In this document: piece by piece, positions 7,497 to 17,127 of the stretch | Position numbering within the stretch: the first letter of the stretch is position 1 | How the letters are laid out: each line of letters opens with the position of its first letter | Origin: Caballeronia jiangsuensis | GTDB lineage: Bacteria; Pseudomonadota; Gammaproteobacteria; Burkholderiales; Burkholderiaceae | Length of the DNA stretch: 64,000 nt | Assembly: GCA_000648925.1 (NCBI GenBank) | Contig: JFHF01000027.1 | Span: 1 to 64,000, forward strand | Direction: 5' to 3' | The notes under the pieces: generated by a model | What the model was told of the DNA's origin: nothing | Database searches by the model: none | What the model saw: the letters and a program-made list of their open reading frames with translations, nothing else | Made by a program: the position numbers and the translations under genes

Positions 7497-7583
7497 GTGC
7501 CGGGCCCATGCGCCATGGATGCGAACGGGCGCCTATAGCCGTGCTCCTCAAGCACCCGACGTCCTTTGTAAGAGATCGAAACA

Positions 7584-8879
7584 ATGACACTCGACTATCA
7601 AACCGGCTTCGCCAATGAGTTCGCCACCGAGGCCCTGCCCGGCGCGCTGCCCGTGGGGCGTAATTCCCCGCAACGGGCGCCGTATGGCCTGTATGCCGAG
7701 CAACTCTCGGGCACCGCATTCACCGCACCACGGCACAACAACCGTCGTTCGTGGTTGTACCGGATCCGCCCTGCGGCCATGCACCTGCCCTTCGAGCGTA
7801 TCGAGAACGCGCGCCTCTTGAGCCGCTTTGACGAGCTACCAACGCCACCCAATCAGCTACGCTGGGATCCGCTCCCGATGCCCGATGCACCGACCGACTT
7901 TGTATCGGGGCTGGTGACCATGGCAGGCAACGGCGCCCCCGACTTGGGACGAGGCTGCGGGATTCATCTTTATGCCGCCAACAGCTCCATGACCGACCGC
8001 TTTTTCTACAACGCCGACGGGGAATTGCTTATCGTGCCCCAGCAAGGACGGCTGCGAGTGGCCACCGAAATGGGCGTATTGGAAGTCGAGCCGCAGGAGA
8101 TCGTCGTCATTCCGCGAGGCGCGCGCTTTCGCGTCGAATTGCCTGACGGCGAGGCGCGGGGCTACGTTTGCGAAAACTATGGCGCGCTGTTCAGGCTGCC
8201 GGACCTCGGCGTGATCGGCTCGAACGGCCTGGCGAATCCGCGCGACTTCCTCACACCAGTGGCTGCGTATGAAGACCTCGAGGGCGATTTCGAACTGGTC
8301 GCGAAATTTGAAGGCAATCTGTGGCGCGCCCGGATCGACCATTCTCCGCTCGACGTGGTTGCATGGCACGGCAACTATGCGCCGTACAAATACGACCTGC
8401 GGCGCTTTAACACGATCGGTTCGATCAGCTATGACCATCCCGATCCATCGATCTTCTTGGTGCTTCAGTCGCCTACCGATACGCCTGGTGTCGACGCTAT
8501 CGACTTCGTGATTTTCCCGCCGCGCTGGTTGCCTGCCGAGAACACTTTCCGCCCACCTTGGTTCCATCGAAACTTCGCCAGCGAATTTATGGGACTCATT
8601 CATGGCGCGTATGACGCGAAGACTGAGGGCTTTTCGCCCGGTGGCGCATCCTTGCACAACTGCATGAGCGGCCATGGCCCGGATGCCGAAACGTTCGAGA
8701 AGGCGACGGCCGCGGACACGACGCGGCCCGACCACATCACGGACACCATGGCGTTCATGTTCGAAACGCCTGCCGTCATCCGGCCGACGCGCTACGCGCT
8801 CGAATCGTCCCAGTTACAGGGCGAGTACTACCGATGCTGGCAAGGCTTGAAAAAGCATTTCAATCCCGCGCAGGTCTGA
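7584..8879 (+). CDS. hmgA: homogentisate 1,2-dioxygenase
   Basis: 431 residues, full length for HmgA. It opens the ring of homogentisate with O2 to form 4-maleylacetoacetate and uses non-haem Fe(II). The start [21 protein letters not shown] is typical. The C-terminal iron-site region is clear: [18 protein letters not shown] supplies a His and the Glu ligand, and [15 protein letters not shown] the later His. fahA follows after 22 bases and maiA after it, completing the path to fumarate and acetoacetate. The start is an ATG 87 bases after the mhaB-like gene, so they probably shared a transcript before the transposon arrived. Confidence 0.96.
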   Translation: MTLDYQTGFANEFATEALPGALPVGRNSPQRAPYGLYAEQLSGTAFTAPRHNNRRSWLYRIRPAAMHLPFERIENARLLSRFDELPTPPNQLRWDPLPMPDAPTDFVSGLVTMAGNGAPDLGRGCGIHLYAANSSMTDRFFYNADGELLIVPQQGRLRVATEMGVLEVEPQEIVVIPRGARFRVELPDGEARGYVCENYGALFRLPDLGVIGSNGLANPRDFLTPVAAYEDLEGDFELVAKFEGNLWRARIDHSPLDVVAWHGNYAPYKYDLRRFNTIGSISYDHPDPSIFLVLQSPTDTPGVDAIDFVIFPPRWLPAENTFRPPWFHRNFASEFMGLIHGAYDAKTEGFSPGGASLHNCMSGHGPDAETFEKATAADTTRPDHITDTMAFMFETPAVIRPTRYALESSQLQGEYYRCWQGLKKHFNPAQV

Positions 8880-8901
8880 ATCCGCACACTGGAGAGATCG
8901 T

Positions 8902-10170
8902 ATGTCATTGATCAACGAGTCGCACGACCCGGCATTGAAGAGTTGGGTTGAGCAAGCAAACCAGCCGGGAAGCGATTTTCCGATCCAGAATCTTCCGTTC
9001 GGTCGTTATCGATCCATTGGCGCGGATGAGGACTTCAAGATCGGTGTCGCTATTGGCGACCAGATCCTGGATCTGCAAGGCACCGGTTTGATCGACAGCC
9101 CGGACATGAACGCGTTGATGGCACTTGATTCAACGACGCGGTTGACGTTGCGCCGTGACATCTCCCGGGGTCTGGCTCAGGGCAGCCCACAACAGCAAGC
9201 CTGGTCGAAGCTGCTGAGCGCGCAAGACGCGGTGGAAATGGCCGTGCCTTGCCGAATTGGCGACTACACGGATTTCTATACCGGCATTCACCACGCCACG
9301 TCCGTCGGCAAGCTGTTTCGGCCCGATCAGCCCCTGATGCCGAATTACAAATGGGTGCCCATTGGCTATCACGGCCGGTCCTCATCCATTCGCGTGAGCG
9401 GTCAGAAATTCAGGCGGCCGCAGGGGCAGACGAAGGCGCCAGATGCTGCACAACCGAGCTTCGGTCCTAGTCGACGACTGGACTACGAGCTGGAACTGGG
9501 TTATTTCGTCGGTCGCGGCAACGAGTTGGGGCAACCGGTCTCCATTAAAGACGCGGACGATCATCTGTTCGGGGTGACATTGCTTAACGATTGGTCGGCC
9601 CGCGACATCCAGGCGTGGGAGTACCAGCCTCTTGGCCCGTTCCTATCAAAAAATTTCGCGTCCACCATCTCGCCCTGGGTGGTTACAACCGAGGCATTGG
9701 CACCCTTCCGTGCACCGTTGAAGCGTCCGGAAGGAGACCCCCAGCCGCTTCCCTATCTCGATGGCGATTTCAATCGCAAGTCTGGGATTTTCGACGTCAT
9801 GCTTGAAGTCCTGATACTGACGCAGCGCATGGCCGAGGCGGGCCTCGCTCCTGAGCGCCTCACGTTGGGCGATGCCGGCGCCGCCGCCTATTGGACGGCC
9901 GCACAACTGCTCACGCATCACACGGTGAACGGCTGCAATCTCCAGTCAGGCGATTTGCTCGGTTCCGGTACGTTGTCGGGTCCCGCGGCTAACGAAGCGG
10001 GCTCGCTGCTCGAACTCACCGAGGGCGGCAAGCGTCCCGTCCAGCTGGCCAATGGCGAGCAGCGGACATTCCTGGAGGACGGTGACACACTGATTCTGCG
10101 CGGCTGGTGCGAACGTCCCGGCGTGGTTCGAATCGGTTTCGGCGAAGTCCGCGGCACCGTCCTCGCCTAG
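8902..10170 (+). CDS. fahA: fumarylacetoacetase
   Basis: 422 residues. It hydrolyses fumarylacetoacetate to fumarate and acetoacetate, the last step of homogentisate breakdown. The family core is visible: FYTGIHHATSVGKLFRP near residue 115, KWVPIGYHGRSSSIR, LDYELELGYFVG with metal-binding Glu residues, LLNDWSARDIQAWEYQPLGPF and the C-terminal GDLLGSGTLSGP. GGAGA lies ahead of the ATG. maiA starts 12 bases downstream. The gene appears intact. Confidence 0.96.
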   Translation: MSLINESHDPALKSWVEQANQPGSDFPIQNLPFGRYRSIGADEDFKIGVAIGDQILDLQGTGLIDSPDMNALMALDSTTRLTLRRDISRGLAQGSPQQQAWSKLLSAQDAVEMAVPCRIGDYTDFYTGIHHATSVGKLFRPDQPLMPNYKWVPIGYHGRSSSIRVSGQKFRRPQGQTKAPDAAQPSFGPSRRLDYELELGYFVGRGNELGQPVSIKDADDHLFGVTLLNDWSARDIQAWEYQPLGPFLSKNFASTISPWVVTTEALAPFRAPLKRPEGDPQPLPYLDGDFNRKSGIFDVMLEVLILTQRMAEAGLAPERLTLGDAGAAAYWTAAQLLTHHTVNGCNLQSGDLLGSGTLSGPAANEAGSLLELTEGGKRPVQLANGEQRTFLEDGDTLILRGWCERPGVVRIGFGEVRGTVLA

Positions 10171-10182
10171 GAAGGAACGTCG

Positions 10183-10869
10183 ATGACAGATTCCATCAAC
10201 TTGGAAGCGGCGGACTCGGACCGCGTCCTTTACACATATTTCCGCAGTTCTGCGGCTTATCGGGTGCGTATCGCGCTCAACTTGAAGGGGCTGAACTACT
10301 GTGCTGTTCCGGTTCATTTGGTTCGTGGCGGCGGACAGCAGCATCAACCAGAGTACCGAGCGGTGAATCCCGTGGGGCTCGTTCCGAGCTACCGGGAAAA
10401 CGGTCGGACCATCCGTCAATCGTTGGCCATCATCGAGTACCTCGACGAATGCCACTCGGAACCGCCGTTGCTCCCAGACACACCCTTTGCGCGTGCGCAG
10501 GTCAGGGAGTTGGCGCTATCGATCGCTTGCGAAATCCACCCGCTGAACAATCCGCGAGTTCTCAAATATCTGGAGCGCGAGATACACACGGACGAGGCGG
10601 CACGCCTTGCATGGATGCGCCACTGGATGAAGGTCGGACTCGAAGGGCTTGAGACCCTCCTGGCTGATAGGGGCTCGTCCGGGCGGTTCTGTCATGGCGA
10701 TCAGCCCACCATTGCAGACTGCTGTCTAGTGCCTCAACTGTTTAATGCGCGCCGGTTCGAGGTCGATCTTTCCAATTGCCCGCGTTTGCTGGCAATCGCC
10801 GCCGCCTGCAACGCGCTGGCGCCCTTTCAGGATGCGCATCCGAGCAGGCAGCCAGACGCGGAAACGTAA
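10183..10869 (+). CDS. maiA: maleylacetoacetate isomerase (zeta-class GST)
   Basis: 228 residues with a glutathione-transferase fold. The N-terminal thioredoxin-like domain carries YFRSSAAYRVRIALNLKG, the zeta-class S-S-x3-R glutathione motif near residue 24. The C-terminal helical domain includes ALSIACEIHPLNNPRVL and CHGDQPTIADCCLVPQLFNA. It isomerises maleylacetoacetate to fumarylacetoacetate using glutathione, between HmgA and FahA. It is the last gene of the operon; GGAACG precedes the ATG. No terminator was recognised after it. Confidence 0.94.
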   Translation: MTDSINLEAADSDRVLYTYFRSSAAYRVRIALNLKGLNYCAVPVHLVRGGGQQHQPEYRAVNPVGLVPSYRENGRTIRQSLAIIEYLDECHSEPPLLPDTPFARAQVRELALSIACEIHPLNNPRVLKYLEREIHTDEAARLAWMRHWMKVGLEGLETLLADRGSSGRFCHGDQPTIADCCLVPQLFNARRFEVDLSNCPRLLAIAAACNALAPFQDAHPSRQPDAET

Positions 10870-11430
10870 GGTCGTCCCGGCAAAACTCTCGACTGTAGTA
10901 GACGGCGCTAAGCAATGCCATTTTATTCGGATGCGGATGGGCTTATTATTGTGTGCGAGGCAAATTCCTTTACGTCAAGTTAGCGTCGCCGGCTTCCTCG
11001 AAACCAGCTTAGTTATCGATAGAACAGCTGCCCATGTCCTGTTGCTTTGGCGCCCTCGTCGCCCGTCCAAATTTGTCGTCACCGAGTTGTCCGCACCTCG
11101 ACAGACAGTTAATGTCCTGTCGAACCCGCGTACTGAGTCACGCTCGGGGGTGACGTCGAAGATCGTGCTTTTAATTTCTTTGCGCGCCGCTCGTAACAGG
11201 GCATTTCATTAGGAGCACAACCACCGCAGCGTCTTTGCCGCCCGATCCCCTGCCGGCCGTCACAGCGACGTTCTCCTTCGCGAACACTGGCTTCAGCGCG
11301 GAGAAATCGTCGGCGTGGCATCGCGGCGCTGATGTTTGTTGGTGGCGAAGGAGCGCCGCAATTCGCATCTCCCTGTTTTCGGGCGCATTCGGAAAGCCAT
11401 GCCGCCGTGCCGCGCCGTAAATTGCGGCGA
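10870..11430. other. gene-poor spacer with decayed sequence
   Basis: This 560-base stretch separates the plus-strand homogentisate operon from the minus-strand sarcosine oxidase operon. It has no intact gene; a thiolase-like remnant is listed separately at 11201-11320. No clear terminator hairpin was found for either operon. Confidence 0.6.
11201..11320 (-). pseudogene. thiolase fragment
   Basis: About 40 codons (DDFSALKPVFAKENVAVTAG, then RGSGGKDAAVVVLLM) resemble the conserved part of acetyl-CoA acetyltransferases that normally reads LKPxF..(G)TVTAGNASGINDGAAAVVLM. The Asn, Ser and Asp positions are altered and neither flank continues the homology, so this is a degraded fragment. No other thiolase gene is in the window. 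Confidence 0.5.
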
Positions 11431-11871
11431 TCAAGAAGCCCGAAGCGCGGCGGTCTCTGCGCGCCACGCGTTGTAATCGGCGCGACGCCAGTCGAGCTCA
11501 AGCCCGAGCCGCCTTGTGCCCTCACGAATCTTCGGCTTGTGCAGCGTAAGCGTGAGCGCATCGAGCGCGGGCCATTCGTCGAACGAGAGCGTGGCGATCT
11601 CCACCGCGAGCGTCTCCAGCAAGCGCGTATGCGGCTTCTCTTCGAGAAACGCGCTCACGCGATTGCACCACGCCTCGTAGTCGATCAGACCATTGTGCGA
11701 CTCATGCGGCTTACCGCGATAACGCAGGCTCGCATCGATGCACACGGGCTGCGGCCCTTCATGCTCATGCTCGTACAGGCCGACGCGCGTCTTTACGATC
11801 AGCTCGTCGACGACCACGCGCCAGCCCTGCCCGCCCGTATTGAACACGTCAAGCGGTTCGAACGGCTTCAT
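11431..11871 (-). CDS. dihydroneopterin aldolase-like (FolB family) protein
   Basis: 146 residues. The FolB-type region is VVVDELIVKTRVGLYEHEHEGPQPVCIDASLRY near residues 15-50, with the later conserved stretch TRLLETLAVEIATL. FolB makes 6-hydroxymethyl-dihydropterin for folate synthesis. Its ATG overlaps the soxG stop (ATGA), so it is translationally coupled to sarcosine oxidase. Sarcosine oxidase needs tetrahydrofolate as methylene acceptor, so a folate-related helper makes sense in this operon. Whether it has true aldolase activity is not known. A longer upstream frame to 12009 overlaps soxG and is not used. Confidence 0.75.
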   Translation of the reverse strand: MKPFEPLDVFNTGGQGWRVVVDELIVKTRVGLYEHEHEGPQPVCIDASLRYRGKPHESHNGLIDYEAWCNRVSAFLEEKPHTRLLETLAVEIATLSFDEWPALDALTLTLHKPKIREGTRRLGLELDWRRADYNAWRAETAALRAS

Positions 11872-12530
11872 GCGAGCAGCGGCGCGGCCGCGTCGAGGAT
11901 CATCTTCACGAAGTAATCGGCGAAGCTGCGGCGAATCACAAGCTCGTAACGATCGCCACCCAGCGGCACGATCGTCACCGATGCTTTGAAGTAGTGGCTC
12001 TGCGCGCACTGCCCTTCGCCGAACAGCTTCGGATGCAGGTCGAGCGGGCAGCCGCGTGACAGCACTTCGCGCGTCTTGGGACCGTCAATATCGAGCACCG
12101 TGTAGCCGCTGCCGATATCCACCGCCGCCGAGAACTGGCCGACGATGGCCTCGCGCAGCTTCGCTTCGAGCGGTGCGGGGCGCGAGGCATCGTGCGCGGC
12201 ATCGGAATGCACAAGCCATTCATCGGGACCGAGCCACAGCATCGTGTAGCCGTTGCCACGCGCCACCGTGTTCGGCTGGTCGGGCGGCGTGCAGCCGATC
12301 ACGTTCTGCACCGCCTTGACGAAGGCCGGATTACGCGTGTCGCCACGCACGTTCACGAGTTCGAGGAACGGCCGCTCCGTCAGACGAAACTTCTTCGGCG
12401 AGCCGCTCTGATGCGCTTTCATCAACGCATCCGTGCCTACGAGCGGGGACTCTTGCCAGGTGCCGCTGAGGCCTTGCCCGCTGATCGCACGGTCGACGAC
12501 GGTCGAGGAACCTTTGATCTCATTCAACAT
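11868..12530 (-). CDS. soxG: sarcosine oxidase gamma subunit
   Basis: 220 residues. Typical SoxG stretches are LVNVRGDTRNPAFVKAV, MLWLGPDEWLV, VDIGSGYTVLDIDGP and DYFVKMILDA. SoxG is the structural gamma subunit of the heterotetrameric enzyme, with a fold related to folate-binding aminomethyltransferases. The ATG at 12530 (MLNEIKGSSTVV) lies within the soxA 3' end, overlapping by 11 bases. The stop overlaps the folB-like start by 4 bases. Confidence 0.92.
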   Translation of the reverse strand: MLNEIKGSSTVVDRAISGQGLSGTWQESPLVGTDALMKAHQSGSPKKFRLTERPFLELVNVRGDTRNPAFVKAVQNVIGCTPPDQPNTVARGNGYTMLWLGPDEWLVHSDAAHDASRPAPLEAKLREAIVGQFSAAVDIGSGYTVLDIDGPKTREVLSRGCPLDLHPKLFGEGQCAQSHYFKASVTIVPLGGDRYELVIRRSFADYFVKMILDAAAPLLA

Positions 12531-15522
12531 GCTGACGTGCTCCTTCGCTGTCGTAGAACACCGAGCTGGTGATCTTTGCATTCACGCGCCTGCCGTTCGC
12601 AAGCGGAATCATGACCGATTGGCCGATCTTGTCGAGACCGCCCTTCACGACGGCCAGCGCGATCGAGCGCTTCAAAATAGGGCTGTAGTAGCTCGATGTG
12701 ACGTGTCCGAGCATCGGCGCGGTATCGCCCTGGAACGGACCCGCGACGATTTGCGCGCCTTCCGGCAGCACGTTTTGCGGATCGTCGGTGAGCAGACCGA
12801 CGAATTGCTTGCGCCCCTGCCTCGCCGTATCCGAACGCGTGAGCGATCGCTTGCCAATGAAATCTTTCGACTTCGCCACCAGGCCGCCCATGCCGAGGTC
12901 GTAAGGCGTCATCGAGCCGTCCGTGTCCTGTCCGACGATGATGTAACCCTTCTCCGCGCGCAGCACGTGCATCGTTTCCGTGCCGTACGGCGTGATTTCG
13001 AATTCCGCGCCCGCTTCCATCAGCGCTTCCCACACCGCGCGTCCGACGTTCGCTGGCACGTTCACTTCATACGCGAGTTCACCCGAGAAGCTGATGCGCA
13101 TCACCCGCGCCGAGGCGCCCGCCACCGTGCCATCGCGATAGCTCATGAACGGGAACGACGCATTCGCGAAATCGATGTCCTGACACACCTTCTGCAGCAC
13201 CTTGCGGCTGTTCGGGCCGACGACGGCAAAGGTCGCCCAATGATCCGTCACCGAGGCGAGACGCACGCGCATGTCGGGCCATTCGGTCTGCAGCCAGCGC
13301 TCGAGCCACGTCAGCACGCGTGCGGCGCCGCCGGTGGTCGTCGTCATCATGTAGTGCTGGTCGGCGAGACGCACAGTCACGCCGTCGTCGAAGATCATGC
13401 CGTTTTCGTCGAGCATCAGGCCATAGCGGCACTTGCCGATTTCGAGCTTGCTCCACGGATTCGTGTACATCCAGTTCAGCAGCTTCGCGGAGTCCGGGCC
13501 CTGGATGTCGATCTTGCCGAGCGTCGATGCATCGAGAATGCCGACGCTCTGACGCACCGCGAGCGATTCACGCGCGACCGCCGCGTGCATGTCTTCACCG
13601 GCTTTCGGGTAGTACCACGGACGCTTCCAGTTGCCGACGTCTTCGAACATCGCGCCGCTTTCGACGTGCCATTCGTGAATCGCGGTCTTGCGCACCGGAT
13701 CGAGAAACTCGCCCAGCTCGCGGCCCGCGAACGTGCCGAACGTGACAGGCGTGTAGTTCGGGCGGAAGGTCGTCGTGCCGGTCTCGGGAATCGTCTTGCC
13801 GAGCGCGTTCGCGAGAATCGCCATGCCGTTGATGTTGCCGAGCTTGCCTTGATCGGTGCCGAAGCCCATCGCCGTGTAACGTTTCACGTGCTCGACGGAC
13901 TCGAAGCCTTCGCGCGCCGCGAGGTAGATGTCGGCGGCGGAGACATCGTTCTGGAAATCGACGAACTGCTTCGGACCGCGCGTCGCCATTTCCCTGTTGC
14001 CGACGATCCACAGCGGCAGCATCGGCGCTTCGGCGATCTCGGTCACTTGCACCGGCTGCGGTTTCGCGACCCTATGCCCCGCCGCGCGCGCCGCGTCCGC
14101 GCCCGCTTCGACGCCGAAGCGTATCCCGCGTGCCAGCGAAAACTCGCCCGCGCACGCGCCGACGCTGCTCTCGGCCTGCATCGCCTTGCCGGGAACGAAG
14201 CACGCTTTTTCGTCGTGCCAGTGCGCCTTACCGCCCGATTGCGCGAACAGATGCAGCACCGGACTCCAGCCGCCGGACAGCGCGACCAGATCGCATGGCA
14301 GATTGGCCTGTTTCTGACCGGTTTGCCCTTGCGCAAACGACGCCACCTCGACCGACACCACGCGTGTCTTGCCGTGCGCAACCGTGATCACCGCGTTGTT
14401 CATCACGCGGATGCCCTGACGGCGCGCCGTCGCCGGCAACGTGCCTTTCAACTCGGCGGCACGCGGATCGACGACCGTCACATCCGCGCCTGCGGCCTTG
14501 AGATCGAGCGCACATTGGTACGCGTCGTCGTTGTTCGTGAACACGACGGCCTGGCGTCCCGGCAGCACCGCATAGCGATGCAGATAGGTCGACACCGCCG
14601 ACGCGAGCATGATGCCCGGCAGATCGTTGTTGCCGAACACGATTGGACGCTCGTGCGCGCCGGTCGCGAGAATCACGCGGTTCGCACGCACTTTCCACAT
14701 GAGTTCGCGCGTGCCGCTGCGGCAGGACACCGGCAGATGCTCCGTCAACCGCTGCGTGATAGTGACCAGATTGTGATCCTGATAACCGAACGCCGTGCTG
14801 CGCGAGAGAATCTTCACTTCGGACATCTTACGCAATTCGGCTTCGAGTTTCAGCACCCATTCGAGCGCGGGCTTGCCGTCGATCTGCGCCCGGCACGACA
14901 GCAGCGAACCGCCGAGTTCACGCTGATCGTCGACCAAAATCACGCGCGCGCCGGACAGACCTGCCGCATGCGCCGCAGCCAGACCTGTTGGCCCGCCGCC
15001 GACGACGAGCACATCGCAGTGCGCGAAACACTTGTCGTAGCGATCCGCGTCGAGATGCTTCGGCGCTTCGCCGAGGCCCGCCGCATCGCGGATCACTTCT
15101 TCGTACTTCGGCCAGAACTTGCGCGGCCACATGAAGGTCTTGTAGTAGAAGCCCGCGGGAATGAAGCGCGCAATCTTCTGATTGACCGCCATGCGGTCGT
15201 TCTCGATGTTCGGCTTCGCATTCACGCTCTTCGCGACAAGTCCCTGATACAGCTCCACTTCCGTCGCACGCGCATTGGGCACCGTGTACGCGTCGGTTTC
15301 GAGCTGCACGATGGCGTTCGGCTCTTCCACACCCGCCGTGATGATGCCGCGCGGCCGGTGATATTTCCAGCTACGCGCGACGAAGCGCTCACCGTTGGCG
15401 AGCAGCGCGGACGCGAGCGTATCGCCCTCGAAGCCTTGATACGTCTTGCCGTTGAACGTGAAGGTCACGGGAATCGCGCGGTTGATGCGCCCGCCCATGC
15501 CGAGTCGGTCTTTCTGGCTCAT
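12520..15522 (-). CDS. soxA: sarcosine oxidase alpha subunit
   Basis: 1000 residues, full length. Domain order: an N-terminal ferredoxin-like region (TFTFNGKTYQGFEGDTLASA), an FAD/NAD-binding half with VLVVGGGPTGLAAAHAAG near residue 175 and a second dinucleotide site with ILATGAHERPIVFGNNDLPG, and a C-terminal aminomethyltransferase-like (GcvT) folate-binding part (ESGAMFEDVGNWKRPWYYP and LGMGGLVAKSKDFIGKRSL). Together with SoxB, SoxD and SoxG it oxidises sarcosine to glycine; the methyl carbon leaves as 5,10-methylene-THF or formaldehyde, with H2O2. It is coupled by a 4-base overlap to soxD. A long opposite-strand open frame is only a G+C shadow. Confidence 0.97.
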   Translation of the reverse strand: MSQKDRLGMGGRINRAIPVTFTFNGKTYQGFEGDTLASALLANGERFVARSWKYHRPRGIITAGVEEPNAIVQLETDAYTVPNARATEVELYQGLVAKSVNAKPNIENDRMAVNQKIARFIPAGFYYKTFMWPRKFWPKYEEVIRDAAGLGEAPKHLDADRYDKCFAHCDVLVVGGGPTGLAAAHAAGLSGARVILVDDQRELGGSLLSCRAQIDGKPALEWVLKLEAELRKMSEVKILSRSTAFGYQDHNLVTITQRLTEHLPVSCRSGTRELMWKVRANRVILATGAHERPIVFGNNDLPGIMLASAVSTYLHRYAVLPGRQAVVFTNNDDAYQCALDLKAAGADVTVVDPRAAELKGTLPATARRQGIRVMNNAVITVAHGKTRVVSVEVASFAQGQTGQKQANLPCDLVALSGGWSPVLHLFAQSGGKAHWHDEKACFVPGKAMQAESSVGACAGEFSLARGIRFGVEAGADAARAAGHRVAKPQPVQVTEIAEAPMLPLWIVGNREMATRGPKQFVDFQNDVSAADIYLAAREGFESVEHVKRYTAMGFGTDQGKLGNINGMAILANALGKTIPETGTTTFRPNYTPVTFGTFAGRELGEFLDPVRKTAIHEWHVESGAMFEDVGNWKRPWYYPKAGEDMHAAVARESLAVRQSVGILDASTLGKIDIQGPDSAKLLNWMYTNPWSKLEIGKCRYGLMLDENGMIFDDGVTVRLADQHYMMTTTTGGAARVLTWLERWLQTEWPDMRVRLASVTDHWATFAVVGPNSRKVLQKVCQDIDFANASFPFMSYRDGTVAGASARVMRISFSGELAYEVNVPANVGRAVWEALMEAGAEFEITPYGTETMHVLRAEKGYIIVGQDTDGSMTPYDLGMGGLVAKSKDFIGKRSLTRSDTARQGRKQFVGLLTDDPQNVLPEGAQIVAGPFQGDTAPMLGHVTSSYYSPILKRSIALAVVKGGLDKIGQSVMIPLANGRRVNAKITSSVFYDSEGARQHVE

Positions 15523-15830
15523 TTCGACGTGCCTCCCGTCTTTGCCACATCATCGGACATAACAGCCAACGGACGGTCGAACGTCTCGTAGCCCTGGATT
15601 TCATAACTGACGGTGTCGCGCTGCGCCTTGAACCAGCGGCGGCAGCCTTGCGCGTGCATCCATTGCTCGCGATGCACGCCGCGAGGATTCTTGCGCATGA
15701 AGAGGTAGTCGCCCCATTCCTTGTCGGTGAGCTTTTCCGTGTCGAGCGGACGCGTGATATCCGCTTCGCCGCCGCAGGAAAATTCGGTTTCGGCGCGCGG
15801 CCCGCACCAGGGGCATTCGATCAGCAACAT
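15519..15830 (-). CDS. soxD: sarcosine oxidase delta subunit
   Basis: 103 residues. SoxD is the small zinc-binding subunit; the ligands are visible as CPWCG at residues 6-10, a later C in FSCGG and H-x3-C in HAQGCRRWF. The middle motif WGDYLFMRKNPRGVHREQW is diagnostic. It starts with ATG 21 bases after the soxB stop and overlaps soxA by 4 bases. Confidence 0.95.
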   Translation of the reverse strand: MLLIECPWCGPRAETEFSCGGEADITRPLDTEKLTDKEWGDYLFMRKNPRGVHREQWMHAQGCRRWFKAQRDTVSYEIQGYETFDRPLAVMSDDVAKTGGTSK

Positions 15831-15851
15831 GGTTTCTATCTCCAGTGCGGT

Positions 15852-17096
15852 TTAGTGGGCCACGGCGGCAGCGCCGTGCTCGTCGATGAGGTGACCGGTA
15901 TAGAAGCGATCCAGCGAGAACGGCGCATTCAACGCATGCGGCTCGTCCTTCGCGATCGTGTGGGCATACGCCCAGCCCGAGCCCGGCGTCGCCTTGAAGC
16001 CGCCCGTGCCCCAGCCGCAGTTGAAGTAGAGTCCCTTCACGTCGGTCTTGGAGATGATCGGGCATGCATCCGGCGAGACATCGACGATGCCGCCCCACTG
16101 GCGATTCATGCGCACGCGCGAGAACACCGGAAACATCTCGACGATCGCTTCCAGCGTGCCTTCGATGATGTGGAAACTGCCGCGCTGCCCGTAGCCCGCG
16201 TACTGGTCGACGCCCGCGCCGATCACGAGATCGCCCTTGTCGGACTGGCTGATGTACGCGTGCACCGCGTTCGACATGATCACCGTGTTCACGACCGGCT
16301 TGATCGGCTCGGAAACGAGCGCCTGGAGCGGATGACTCTCGATAGGCAAACGCACACCGGCCATGTCGGCGAGCGTTGTCGTGCTGCCGGCCGTGACGAC
16401 CGCGACCTTCTTCGCCTTGATGAAACCCTTCGTCGTATCGACGCCCGTCACCTGGCTTCCGTCGCGGCGAATACCGACGACTTGGCAGTTCTGGATGATG
16501 TCGACGCCCGCCCGGTCCGCGCCGCGCGCGAAGCCCCAGGCCACCGCATCGTGACGCGCGACGCCGCCGCGACGCTGAATCGACGCGCCCAGCACCGGAT
16601 AGCGGCTGTTGAGGTTGATCGTCGGCTCGATTTCCTTGATCTGCTGCGGCGTGAGGAACTCGGCATCGACGCCATTCAGTCGGTTCGCATTCACGCGACG
16701 TTCCGTATCACGCACGTCCTGCAGATTATGCGCGAGGTTCATCACGCCGCGCTGGCTGAACATCACGTTGTAGTTGAGATCTTGTGACAGGCCTTCCCAC
16801 AGCTTCATCGCTTTCTCGTACAGCGCGGCCGATTCGTCCCACAGATAGTTCGAGCGCACGATGGTCGTGTTGCGCGCGGTATTGCCGCCGCCGATCCATC
16901 CCTTCTCGAGAATCGCGACATTCGTGATGCCGTGCTCTTTCGCGAGGTAATACGCGGTCGCGAGACCATGACCGCCGCCGCCGACGATCACCACGTCGTA
17001 CTCGCGCTTCGGCTCGGGACTTCGCCACTGGCGCTCCCAGTTCTCGTGATACGACATGCCGTTGCGCAAGAGGCTGAAGATGGAATAGCGGCTCAT
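15852..17096 (-). CDS. soxB: sarcosine oxidase beta subunit
   Basis: 414 residues. This is the FAD-bearing catalytic subunit, with the dinucleotide fold [22 protein letters not shown] near residue 35 and [21 protein letters not shown] after it. In this family FMN is attached covalently to a His of the beta subunit. The start is the ATG at 17096 ([12 protein letters not shown]), with AAGGAAGAG upstream; an earlier in-frame codon at 17159 would overlap the sdaA end. The order sdaA-soxB-soxD-soxA-soxG-folB resembles the P. aeruginosa glyA-soxBDAG-sda-purU cluster. Confidence 0.96.
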   Translation of the reverse strand: MSRYSIFSLLRNGMSYHENWERQWRSPEPKREYDVVIVGGGGHGLATAYYLAKEHGITNVAILEKGWIGGGNTARNTTIVRSNYLWDESAALYEKAMKLWEGLSQDLNYNVMFSQRGVMNLAHNLQDVRDTERRVNANRLNGVDAEFLTPQQIKEIEPTINLNSRYPVLGASIQRRGGVARHDAVAWGFARGADRAGVDIIQNCQVVGIRRDGSQVTGVDTTKGFIKAKKVAVVTAGSTTTLADMAGVRLPIESHPLQALVSEPIKPVVNTVIMSNAVHAYISQSDKGDLVIGAGVDQYAGYGQRGSFHIIEGTLEAIVEMFPVFSRVRMNRQWGGIVDVSPDACPIISKTDVKGLYFNCGWGTGGFKATPGSGWAYAHTIAKDEPHALNAPFSLDRFYTGHLIDEHGAAAVAH

Positions 17097-17127
17097 GGTG
17101 TTTCTCTTCCTTCGTGGGGTCCTGAAT

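Noticed and set aside
12433-15591. 1052-codon open frame on the plus strand
   Set aside because: It is the exact antisense of soxA, with Arg/His-rich composition typical of G+C-rich shadow frames; soxA on the minus strand has full family motifs.
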